64,000 nucleotides of DNA from Patiria pectinifera (Eukaryota > Echinodermata > Asteroidea > Valvatida > Asterinidae). Location: contig CM057135.1 of NCBI GenBank assembly GCA_029964075.1, positions 21,602,863-21,666,862 of the forward strand, in the 5' to 3' direction. Each line of letters begins with the position of its first letter. Position 1 is the first letter of the stretch. The notes under the pieces were generated by a model that searched no databases, was not told the DNA's origin, and saw only the letters and a program-made list of their open reading frames with translations. Shown here piece by piece: positions 1-8,917 of this stretch. Both the position numbers and the translations under genes were made by a program.

Positions 1-290
1 AGAGGCTAAAACAAAAATGACAGAGGTACATACATTAACTTGGGGGTGCACACAAACATGCAGGGCTAAAAGAAGAAACACAAAAGGAGGATAAGGTGGG
101 AAAGGTGTGAAAAGATGCAGGGGAGGGTGGATGAGAGAACAAAGAAACAACGGGAGATGGCAAACCACAAGGGGTCTGGTATAAACAGGGGTGGGACCAG
201 AAAGGGGAAGGATCAAAGGTCACAGGGAGTGGGAGCGGACAAAAGAGTGTGAAAGTGAAGGGGGATGATGCGGGGGGGGGGGTAACAGTA
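1..290. other. Purine-rich stretch without a gene
   Basis: The plus strand is strongly A/G-rich and ends in a short G-run near 273-281. Open frames on the opposite strand are low-complexity proline/serine/phenylalanine products of this composition. I see no gene here. Confidence 0.6.
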
Positions 291-299
291 TGGAGGTGG

Positions 300-501
300 A
301 AAGGGATGAAAGATGGGGGAAGATGGGTAAACACAAACAAGGAAGACCAGGTGGATTATCTGTAACAGAAGACAATGCAGGAAGAAAAGGATTAATCATT
401 TCCAAGTTGGAAGTTGAGACCATGTGGTTGAATAGTTCGAAGACGATTCATCCACACTTATCAGAAATGGAGTGGTTAGGCAGGTTGAAGTGATGACCAA
501 C
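300..501 (-). mobile_element. Penelope-like element relic, far side of the BEL insertion
   Basis: On the minus strand, just outside the BEL element, short peptide matches such as VGHHFN typical of the GIY-YIG endonuclease region of Penelope-like elements can be read. The rest of that domain lies at 7801-8218, on the other side of the BEL insertion, so the two are halves of one older relic. It is broken. The outer limit near 300 is a guess, since recognisable similarity fades after the first hundred bases. Confidence 0.5.
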
Positions 502-506
502 AGGGG
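502..506. repeat. Target site duplication of the BEL element (left copy)
   Basis: AGGGG lies directly before the LTR start TGTAGC. The same five bases follow the other LTR at 7796-7800. Confidence 0.9.
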
Positions 507-1232
507 TGTAGCCTTGCAAACGACATTTGCTACACAAGTGTTTTATTTGAAGTATTCGGTCCCTTTCTGAACACACATGACACACCCTGAGGCAGTAGTA
601 CTTTAGTGCTGTTGTATTTGGTGCTTATGGTGGTGGTGGTGGTGGTTCACTGTAATTACACAAATTACAATACTTAACTTTAGTATTAACAATTACGGAA
701 AAACATAATAAACCATTAGATTAATTAGTCAAAATATATGCGATTGAGCTTGCGCCTTCACTTGACATAATGCGTACATTATCCCTGTACGTGTAAGTAA
801 ACACCCCCAAAACATATAAATCTTCACTTTGAAAAGCTGCAAATAATCTTACTAAATCACTCAAAACACGATAAATTATAACCATGAATAAATCAACAAG
901 GCTTACCGATTGTGTTGGATCCGAAACTACAACATTTGGGACTTAGAAAACCTGATAATTTTACATTTATTTGGGGAGATAAATTTGGTACACGTTCATT
1001 GTTTACGAATCATCGGAATCATGAAGAATTTAAACTTTGACCTTACAAAATGCACCATATCACAAGAGGGCGTTATTACAAAAGTACGGGAACAATTAAC
1101 GTACGCACAGTTTTACCGCAACAAACTTATTTCCAATCAAAGGTATGCGTGATCATAAATTAAAGTTTAGAAAACACTTTGAAATAACAACTATGATTAA
1201 ACCCAAATTAAATTTCACAACTTGCCGCTACA
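507..1232 (-). repeat. BEL/Pao 3' LTR
   Basis: The 726-bp terminal repeat is nearly identical to 7071-7795. Because the element reads on the minus strand, this is its 3' LTR. An 80-codon open frame inside it recurs in the other LTR and is not a separate gene. Confidence 0.95.
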
Positions 1233-1246
1233 TCCCCAGCCCCATG
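1233..1246 (-). other. Polypurine tract of the BEL element
   Basis: Read on the minus strand, GGGGCTGGGGA lies directly before the 3' LTR, where the plus-strand primer of an LTR element is expected. Confidence 0.7.
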
Positions 1247-1459
1247 AACTGACTCGACCTGTTCATTTTTCTACACCTTTAAGCGGCACACTTCAAATTT
1301 CAAAGCGTCAAGGATTAATTAAATGCACTACAATTTCCAAATGATTGTGTCCTTGAAAAACATGAATCACATTCAGAGTCGACTTCTTTGATCAGTAACA
1401 AATCACGAATGTTCACTTGGCCAGAGTTCAATCACAAATGTTCATTGATTGATGAAACT

Positions 1460-1951
1460 TCACATGCTGTTAGCTCTTTCCAAGAAGCAAAGCTTGGCAA
1501 TGGGGCGCCTGAGGTACTTAGTGCCTACTCTCACCTCGACCTGGCGAACTCGTCCCTCCTTATCTAGGTAGACTTGCATCACTCTGCCGAGAGGCCACTG
1601 TCCACGGGGCTCGTTGTCAGCAGCAACCAACACAAGGTCATTCACCTCCAGGTCTTGTCTTAGCTGGGTCCATTTCTGACGCTGCTGCAAAAGTGGTAGG
1701 TATTCCCTCTTCCATCGCCTCCAAAACTGGTCTGCCAAGAATTGCCCTTGACGCCATCTGCGCCGCCCATACCCATCTTCCTTCACAAATACCCCTGGTG
1801 GAGCATTGGAGCTTGGTTTCATCAGAAGTAGATGGTTTTGAGTCAATGGCTCTTCGTCACGGGGGTCCAAGCTGAGCTGCGTGAGCGGTCTCGCATTTAA
1901 GATAGCCTCCACTTCAGCCATCACGGTAAGTAGCACCTCATCACATACCAC
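1460..1951 (-). CDS. BEL pol, C-terminal integrase part (DUF5641-like)
   Basis: This 163-residue frame has the integrase tail seen in BEL/Pao Pol proteins: VEAILNARPLT, then a DUF5641-like segment with NDLVLVAADNEPRGQWPLGRV and a final VRVGTKYLRRPIAKLCFL. It lies directly downstream of the main Gag-Pol frame and 5' of the LTR in element orientation. It belongs to the fossil element, not to a host gene. Confidence 0.85.
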   Translation of the reverse strand: MVCDEVLLTVMAEVEAILNARPLTQLSLDPRDEEPLTQNHLLLMKPSSNAPPGVFVKEDGYGRRRWRQGQFLADQFWRRWKREYLPLLQQRQKWTQLRQDLEVNDLVLVAADNEPRGQWPLGRVMQVYLDKEGRVRQVEVRVGTKYLRRPIAKLCFLERANSM

Positions 1952-1954
1952 CTG

Positions 1955-4900
1955 TTATGGAAGGAGATTTTTGAGGATTTCTCGAATAGAGCGTATCATC
2001 CGCTCCCAGACTCCTCCCATATGACTTGCCGTCGGCGGGTTGAATTGCCACTCAATTCCTCGTTGATGAAGATAGTCTCCAATCTTCTGCTCGTTCAGTG
2101 ATGCAATACTCCCCCGCAACTCGCGCTCTCCACCCGTGAAGTTGGTACCATTGTCGCTCCTGATCTTTTCTGGTGTACCTCTCCTGCTGATGAACCGCCG
2201 CAAAGCGTTTATGAAGGCGTCTGTGTCGAGTGAGTGAGCAATTTCTATATGTACGGCCCTCATCGTAAGACAGGTGAAGACACATCCGTATCTCTTGACA
2301 TGGCTGCGTCCTTGTTTTACGTAAAGTGGACCGAAGTAATCCACGCCCACATACGTAAAGGGGGGCTTCTCTGGAGTGACTCTATTTGCTGGCAGCTCAC
2401 CCATCAGCTGTTGACAAAGGGGTGCATTTCTTTTCTTGCAACGGAAACACTTTCCAATCACTCGCCTAACTGTAGATCCTCCCTTCAGTATCCAAAATCT
2501 TTCTCTTAGTGACGTCCATGTCATACCTGCCCCTGAATGACCAACCTTGAGATGATGATGTTCGATCAGCAGCCTCGTCACCTGGTGATCGCTTGGCAGG
2601 ATAATCGGATGCTTGATGTCATGTTGGATTGGTGCATTCTCAAGGCGTCCACCTACACGGAGAATTCCATCCACCAAGATGGGGCTCAATTTGTGGAGCG
2701 CATTTGGAACTTTCTTACTCTTCTTGGTGGTTATTCTGTTGTCATCTGCATGAGCCTCAAGTACAAAAATCTCCTTAGGGAATGACTGACGCTGGGTGTA
2801 TTTGACGACTTCTCTCTCTGCTCTCTGCAGCTCTGACAAAGACAGTCTCCTACAACAGAATTTGATGGCATCCCGTCTTCCCTTGGCACGAGCATAGAGG
2901 TAGTCTCTATATCTCAGCAACCAGGCAACTCCACGCTTCATTTGACTCCAGGATGAGTATCTACTCAGGAACTCCTGTACACAATCCTTCTCAACTATGG
3001 AGTAAGACTGGACAACTTTCTTCACCTCAGGATCACTCTGCAGAGTATCGGGTAGTACATCTGGGTAGGGCCCCTTGATTACAACAGGTGGGAGTGGCCA
3101 GTGTTGTTCTTCCTTCAACAGGAAATCAGGTCCGTTCAGCCATCGTTGGTTCTTGATCATGTCGTCTGCAGTCAATCCTCGTGAGCCATCATCCGCCGGG
3201 TTACTGGCTGTATCCACGTACCGCCACTGGGATGGGTCAGATCCACTCTGTATCCTTGAAACGCGATTCGCAACAAATGTGTGAAATCTGCGACTCTCAT
3301 TCTGGATGTACTGAAGAACTGACGTGGAGTCTGTCCAATACACTGTCTCCATGATAGGCAGTCTAATCTCTCTTTGGATCAGCTGATTCAACCTCACCGC
3401 CAAAACTGCAGCTGACAACTCTAGCCGAGGAATGGTGATCTGTTTCACTGGACACAATCTGGCCTTTCCCATGACAAATGCGCAGTGGATCTTTCCATGC
3501 ACATCAACAACACGCAAGTACGACACAGCGGCATAACCTCGCTCTGACGCGTCAGAAAAATGGTGAAGCTGAAAGGCAACTATGTCGCTGAATTCCCTTG
3601 GTTGGAGACATCTATCGATGGTAACGCACGTCAGCCTTGGTAGGTCATCCAGCCATCGCTTCCACCTCATCATCTCGCATTCCTCCACCTTTTCATCCCA
3701 GCCACGCCCCTGACGACAGAGATCCTGAAGAAGAATTTTAACTGGTAGGATAAATGGTGCGAGGAAACCCAAGGGGTCATACAATGAACTTACAGTTGAC
3801 AAGATACCCCTCCTTGTTGCGGGCTTGCATTTCACAGCTGCTTCGAACCCAAACTTGTCAGCCTCAACATCCCATCTCACGCCTAAGGTACGCTCCACTG
3901 GCAGATGATCAAAATCCAACTTAACAACTGATGGAGCTCTCTCTTCAGCAGGAATGGTCACCAATACATCGCGACTGTTACATACCCATTTGGTCAACCT
4001 GAATCCTCCTTTGGCTAATAACTGGATAAGCTGACTGGCTAACCTGATGGCTTCACTCTCTGTCTTCGTTGACACAAGACAATCATCTACATAGAAATTC
4101 TCCAGAACTGTGGTGACGGTTTCCTTGTCGAAGTTCTCCCGGTTGTCTTCAGCTGTCTTTCTGAGACAAAATCCGGCACAGCTGGGTGATGATGTCGCAC
4201 CGAATAGGTGCACCAGCATCTTATGATCCGTCGGCTCCTTGGAATAATCTCCGTTGGGCCACCAGAGAAATCTCAGGGCATCGCTGTTATTATCAGGCAC
4301 CTTAACCTGGTGAAACATTGCTTCAACATCAGCTACCAGTGCAACAGGCTCTTCTCTAAATCTCGTCAGTACTCCGACTAGATTATTTGCAAAATCAGGT
4401 CCCTGCAGCAGCTGGTCGTTCAACGATACACCCTTGTACTTGGCAGCACAGTCGTATACTACTCTAAGTTTGCCTTGCTTTTGTGGATGCAGCACTGGGT
4501 GGTGAGGTAAGTACCACACTGTCTGTCCTGTTATTGCGGTTTCTACACCTTTGGCAAGCTGCTCATCAGTGGTAGTCTCAGGCATGACACACTGGGGACT
4601 TGATGAAGATATCTCTCTGGCATAACCTTTCATGAAGTAGACATCAAGGGTCTTCTTATATTTCTCATACAAGCTGGGGTCTCTTTGAAATCGCCTCTTC
4701 AATGATTGTAGTCTTGACTCTGCAAGAGGGCGATTGTCAGGCAAACATCGACTCTGGTAACGCCATGGCAAACCAACCTGGTAGTGACCGTCAACCTTTG
4801 TTACCGTTTCTGTCATGATGGTCCTAGCTCGTTTGTCTTCCACCGAGTCAGCAACTTCACCATCAGCCATCTTGCCGCCGAAGTCCGTCTCCCAGAATTT

Positions 4901-7030
4901 CTCAACTGTTCGTAGCAGCAAGTCATCCTCATGCAAAACGTGATTTACGTTGAAACTGAACTGCTTCTCTGTAGGGGCTGTAGGTCCCAGCAAGGTCCAT
5001 CCCAAGAGAGATCGAACAGCATATGGCTCCTTTCTCTTGCCACGTCGCTCTTCAAGGACCCAGAAGACTTCCGGAGTGTCTCCCCCAATCAGTAACATCA
5101 CCTGACGTTCACTGATCGCAGGAAAGTTTATTCCCTGTAAGTGTGGCCACTGGGTGACGTCTTCTTCTCTTGGGAAACTTCTGTCTGTAATCGGTAACTT
5201 GTCAACAGTCCACACCTTGGGTAGGTCAACACTCTGAGGTCCCTCCAAGTCCTTCACTGTGAGGCTAACTCCAACTCCAGTCTTCTCACTGTGCTCGTCA
5301 TTGACGGTAGCGAGGGTGATGTTCCTTTCTATGCCTTGAAGGCCTAGTTGATCTAGCAACCTTCTATCGCACAGTGACGTATCACTCCCTCCATCAAGCA
5401 GTGCCCATGTCTGAACTTCTTTGTCCTTTCCCTGCACACTGACTGGAACAACTCTTAGGCACACTCTGTTCATGGAAGCTGCAGTTGCATTTACACTTCC
5501 ATGCTGTCTGCTCTCTGGCTTGCTTGTAGTGTGACTCTGGTTCTCGTCCCCAGCCCCAGATGCAGAACTGGAACTTGGATAGTTTGCACCTTCACCTTTC
5601 GAACCTCTATCATCTCTGTGCGGAGGATGTAACAGCGTATGATGCCTCCATGTACAGCTACTGACTTCACATGTTGATTTCAGCATACAACCTTTAGCCA
5701 TGTGCCCAGGTCGGAAACAGTTGTCGCATAACTTGTTGCTTCGGACGAACTTCAGCCTATCGTCATAAGACCTTTGCTGGAATTCTCTGCATTCCTTCAA
5801 CATATGTGATTGGGAACAGCAGCGACATTTCGGCACATAGTTTCCTCGCTGAGGACGACTTCGTCCATTTGTTGTCTCTTCTACCGCATTAGAGCTTTGA
5901 CTAGCAAGCGTAGTAACCTTAGCTGGTTTACTCTTGAAGCTGGGATGTGATGTCTTGTCTGCTCGAATATTTGTTCCAATATTCTGGCCAAACATGTTAC
6001 TTGCTATCTTCGCCTTTTGCTCGATGAAGTCAGTCAAGTGTGAGAAGTTGGGCTCCATGTTACCCTGGATCATGATCTGAGCTCGTTTAGCCCACTCGGA
6101 TTGAAGATGTATCGGCAACAATCGTTGTACCTTGAGGAGACGGTCGGAGCTGTTCATGTCTGCTGAGTACCCAATCTGCGACAGAGTCACCTGGCATTTC
6201 CTCATCTGACGAGCAAGCTCCCACAGTCCAGCACCATCATTTGGCCTGATCGGTTGTCTATCGGTGACTTTATTGATGAGAGATTGGGTGATGACGTGTG
6301 GCTGTCCAAATTGATCACGAAGAATTTCCTTCGCCAACTTATACCCGGCTTTCTCCTCCATCAGCACGCAATTCTCTATACTCTCTCGAGCCTTTCCTCT
6401 ACAGAACTGAATAAGGTAAGTTAACTTTACCCTGTCTTCGGAAACCTTGCTGGCAATATTAACATCAAAATTGTTGATGAACCCCGAGTAGTCTGCAGGA
6501 TCACCACTGAAGGAGAGCAGCTCTGGTTTGGGCGTATTGATGGCCAACGTCATGGCCTGAACCAACTGAGCAAGATTCGTGTGGTCAGATTTGCCATCAA
6601 CTTCGTCTGGGACGTCGTCACCACTGGATGGAGACACATCTTGTTGAGGTAATGATGTCACCCCGGCGGACTCTGAAGTGGTGGTTAAATTCCATTCCGT
6701 GTTTCTCACGGATGGACCGTCTGTCACACCATCCTCCGTCCTAACTTCATTTTCCCAGAACTGTACTTGTTGCTCAGCTTGCTCCAATTCATCATCCGCC
6801 TCCATCTGCTCCATCCTTTGTTCAATCTTGAGCTTCTCCTGCGCCAATGCCTGTTTCTTCTTCAACTGCTCTGCTTTGAGGCGTGCCAGTAACTGATTTG
6901 CCTTGGCTTCTTTCCGTCTGGAAACCGAACTTGTGCTAACCCTCGAGCTAGCTCTTGAAATGGATGACCCGGCTTCACTAACCGCATCAGCGTTGTCAGG
7001 TAAATTATTTGCAGAATCTGCCTCAGCCAT
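1955..7030 (-). CDS. BEL/Pao Gag-Pol polyprotein
   Basis: This 1,691-residue frame starts about 40 bases inside the 5' LTR. Visible domains, with rough residue positions: coiled-coil N-terminus (30-110); Gag of DUF1759 type (160-310); two cysteine/histidine knuckles (400-460, including CDNCFRPGHMAKGC); aspartic protease with LLDGGSDTSLC (545); reverse transcriptase (840-1100) with YVDD near 980; RNase H (near 1158, HHFSDASERG); integrase zinc site (HHHLKVGHSG to CFRCKKR, 1490-1530); integrase core with VGVDYFGP, SDNGTNF and GVWERM (1567-1680). This single-frame order is typical of BEL/Pao. The length and near-identical LTRs indicate a recent copy. Confidence 0.95.
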   Translation of the reverse strand: MAEADSANNLPDNADAVSEAGSSISRASSRVSTSSVSRRKEAKANQLLARLKAEQLKKKQALAQEKLKIEQRMEQMEADDELEQAEQQVQFWENEVRTEDGVTDGPSVRNTEWNLTTTSESAGVTSLPQQDVSPSSGDDVPDEVDGKSDHTNLAQLVQAMTLAINTPKPELLSFSGDPADYSGFINNFDVNIASKVSEDRVKLTYLIQFCRGKARESIENCVLMEEKAGYKLAKEILRDQFGQPHVITQSLINKVTDRQPIRPNDGAGLWELARQMRKCQVTLSQIGYSADMNSSDRLLKVQRLLPIHLQSEWAKRAQIMIQGNMEPNFSHLTDFIEQKAKIASNMFGQNIGTNIRADKTSHPSFKSKPAKVTTLASQSSNAVEETTNGRSRPQRGNYVPKCRCCSQSHMLKECREFQQRSYDDRLKFVRSNKLCDNCFRPGHMAKGCMLKSTCEVSSCTWRHHTLLHPPHRDDRGSKGEGANYPSSSSASGAGDENQSHTTSKPESRQHGSVNATAASMNRVCLRVVPVSVQGKDKEVQTWALLDGGSDTSLCDRRLLDQLGLQGIERNITLATVNDEHSEKTGVGVSLTVKDLEGPQSVDLPKVWTVDKLPITDRSFPREEDVTQWPHLQGINFPAISERQVMLLIGGDTPEVFWVLEERRGKRKEPYAVRSLLGWTLLGPTAPTEKQFSFNVNHVLHEDDLLLRTVEKFWETDFGGKMADGEVADSVEDKRARTIMTETVTKVDGHYQVGLPWRYQSRCLPDNRPLAESRLQSLKRRFQRDPSLYEKYKKTLDVYFMKGYAREISSSSPQCVMPETTTDEQLAKGVETAITGQTVWYLPHHPVLHPQKQGKLRVVYDCAAKYKGVSLNDQLLQGPDFANNLVGVLTRFREEPVALVADVEAMFHQVKVPDNNSDALRFLWWPNGDYSKEPTDHKMLVHLFGATSSPSCAGFCLRKTAEDNRENFDKETVTTVLENFYVDDCLVSTKTESEAIRLASQLIQLLAKGGFRLTKWVCNSRDVLVTIPAEERAPSVVKLDFDHLPVERTLGVRWDVEADKFGFEAAVKCKPATRRGILSTVSSLYDPLGFLAPFILPVKILLQDLCRQGRGWDEKVEECEMMRWKRWLDDLPRLTCVTIDRCLQPREFSDIVAFQLHHFSDASERGYAAVSYLRVVDVHGKIHCAFVMGKARLCPVKQITIPRLELSAAVLAVRLNQLIQREIRLPIMETVYWTDSTSVLQYIQNESRRFHTFVANRVSRIQSGSDPSQWRYVDTASNPADDGSRGLTADDMIKNQRWLNGPDFLLKEEQHWPLPPVVIKGPYPDVLPDTLQSDPEVKKVVQSYSIVEKDCVQEFLSRYSSWSQMKRGVAWLLRYRDYLYARAKGRRDAIKFCCRRLSLSELQRAEREVVKYTQRQSFPKEIFVLEAHADDNRITTKKSKKVPNALHKLSPILVDGILRVGGRLENAPIQHDIKHPIILPSDHQVTRLLIEHHHLKVGHSGAGMTWTSLRERFWILKGGSTVRRVIGKCFRCKKRNAPLCQQLMGELPANRVTPEKPPFTYVGVDYFGPLYVKQGRSHVKRYGCVFTCLTMRAVHIEIAHSLDTDAFINALRRFISRRGTPEKIRSDNGTNFTGGERELRGSIASLNEQKIGDYLHQRGIEWQFNPPTASHMGGVWERMIRSIREILKNLLP

Positions 7031-7070
7031 GATTGAGTTGTAGAACTATGTCCCAAATCGTGAACTTTTA

Positions 7071-7795
7071 TGTAGCCTTGCAAACGACATTTGCTACACA
7101 AGTGTTTTATTTGAAGTATTCGGTCCCTTTCTGAACACACATGACACACCCTGAGGCAGTAGTACTTTAGTGCTGTTGTATTTGGTGCTTATGGTGGTGG
7201 TGGTGGTGGTTCACTGTAATTACACAAATTACAATACTTAACTTTAGTATTAACAATTACGGAAAAACATAATAAACCATTAGATTAATTAGTCAAAATA
7301 TATGCGATTGAGCTTGCGCCTTCACTTGACATAATGCGTACATTATCCCTGTACGTGTAAGTAAACACCCCCAAAACATATAAATCTTCACTTTGAAAAG
7401 CTGCAAATAATCTTACTAAATCACTCAAAACACGATAAATTATAACCATGAATAAATCAACAAGGCTTACCGATTGTGTTGGATCCGAAACTACAACATT
7501 TGGGACTTAGAAAACCTGATAATTTTACATTTATTTGGGGAGATAAATTTGGTACACGTTCATTGTTTACGAATCATCGGAATCATGAAGAATTTAAACT
7601 TTGACCTTACAAAATGCACCATATCACAAGAGGGCGCTATTACAAAAGTACGGGAACGATTAACGTACGCACAGTTTTACCGCAACAAACTTATTTCCAA
7701 TCAAAGGTATGCGTGATCATAAATTAAAGTTTAGAAAACACTTTGAAATAACAACTATGATTAAACCCAAATTAAATTCACAACTTGCCGCTACA
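7071..7795 (-). repeat. BEL/Pao 5' LTR
   Basis: This 725-bp repeat nearly matches 507-1232. Read on the minus strand it is the 5' LTR, followed after about 40 bases by the polyprotein start at 7030. Confidence 0.95.
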
Positions 7796-7800
7796 AGGGG

Positions 7801-8218
7801 TGTCTAGTTTCTTGGTGTTGACCGTTGACCGGTGGGCATAGAAACGCTTCTTGAGCGTATTCTTAGTCTCACCTACATACTGCACTCCACAGACCCTGCA
7901 AAAAATGAGATATATGACATTAGAGGTGTTACAAGTGATGTTACCAATGGTTCTGCGGGTAGTGACAGAAGAGTGGCCAGAAAAGGAGTCAGACTCCTGG
8001 ATATGAATCTGGCAGACAACACATCTGGAACTGCACTTGAAAGTACCATGCTGGGTGGGAGGGGATGCATCTAAGGATGGGACTTCAGCTCGAAAAATCA
8101 AGTCCCGTAGATTTCGAGGACGCCTGTAAGCCAATGTGGGGCCGTTGGGGATGGCGCGGGCAAGGCGATCTGAAGTATGGAGGATATGATGATTGTCATA
8201 GGTGATTTTGCGAAGCAC
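7801..8218 (-). mobile_element. Penelope-like element relic, GIY-YIG endonuclease region
   Basis: The reading frame contains the cysteine-rich linker and GIY-YIG nuclease of Penelope-like elements: RRPRNLRDLIFRAEVP, GTFKCSSRCVVCQ, then VIYLIFCRVCGVQYVGETKNTL with the following R...H. Penelope-like reverse transcriptases carry this domain at the C-terminus. The upstream reverse transcriptase part is absent; similarity stops near 8218. The young BEL element sits inside this relic. It is broken. Confidence 0.85.
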
Positions 8219-8229
8219 TCATAGCCAAA

Positions 8230-8332
8230 TTGGAGTCAAATGACTCTTCAAAAGGAGTAAACGGCGCTTTACTCCGATAAAGATTCATTGGACTCTGATG
8301 TAGAGTCAATTTGACTCCCCTCCTAGAGTGTT
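8230..8332. repeat. Cluster of GGAGT/ACTCC boxes, possible transposon subterminal region
   Basis: About 100 bases hold several short boxes in both orientations: GGAGTCAAATGACTC, GGAGTAAA...TTTACTCC, TGGACTC and AGAGTCAATTTGACTCC. Arrays of short direct and inverted boxes are typical of the ends of CACTA/EnSpm-type DNA transposons. They lie upstream of the copy A transposase gene, whose left end they may mark. No matching right end is seen, because a gypsy element starts soon after the copy A stop. Confidence 0.4.
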
Positions 8333-8917
8333 GTTGGCGGGCTCCGCAAAGTTTCTTATATTTTTATGGCGCCTATTATGCGCGTAGTCTGGTCACTGAC
8401 TCCCCAGATCGATGTAGCAGGTCACCAGTCTACGTTGCTATGCTGTCCGCCATCTTATTTGTCATGTTGTTGTAAATGCCGGCGCGGTGAAGTCTTCTGA
8501 ATTTTAGTGAGTTAAACTGCGACTTATTTCATTACAATCACAAGTTATCAGAATATTTCAGTGTATGTGGTTTTAAGCATTACTTTTTAGCTAGAAATTA
8601 ACAAATGAAATGTGATTAAGCTGTAAAACGCAACGTTAGCCAATTTGTTTAGACTGACCATCAGACCATTTATTGTGTTATTTAACGTGATGGCATTATG
8701 ATTAACTGTTTACTATAGGCCTATGTGACTGAGACTCACATCAGTGATTAACTTGTTAGGGCCTATTTTAGTCAGAATTAGTAAATTAAAAGTTATAGGC
8801 CTATAGTCCTTTGGCCAGGACCAAGGCAATTTACGGGCAACAGTTGCACTTCCAGCCAATCTTCAAGAAAAAAGACTTTTGGAGTTTTGAATTGTAAAGT
8901 TACTGAGTCATTGTAAA

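Larger units (their letters stand above)
507..7795 (-). mobile_element. BEL/Pao LTR retrotransposon, young and nearly whole
   Basis: The element runs on the minus strand between two LTRs of about 725 bp that begin TGTAG and end CTACA. The 5-bp target duplication AGGGG is present at 502-506 and 7796-7800; 5 bp is usual for BEL/Pao. The LTRs differ at only about three positions, so insertion is recent on an evolutionary scale. Parts in order: 5' LTR (7071-7795), leader, Gag-Pol reading frame, purine-rich tract, 3' LTR (507-1232). It looks almost whole, with about one break. It is inserted in a Penelope-like relic. Confidence 0.95.

Noticed and set aside
910-1152. 80-codon open frame, repeated at 7474-7716
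   Set aside because: It lies inside both LTRs of the BEL element and is present twice only because the LTRs are copies. No similarity is recognised.
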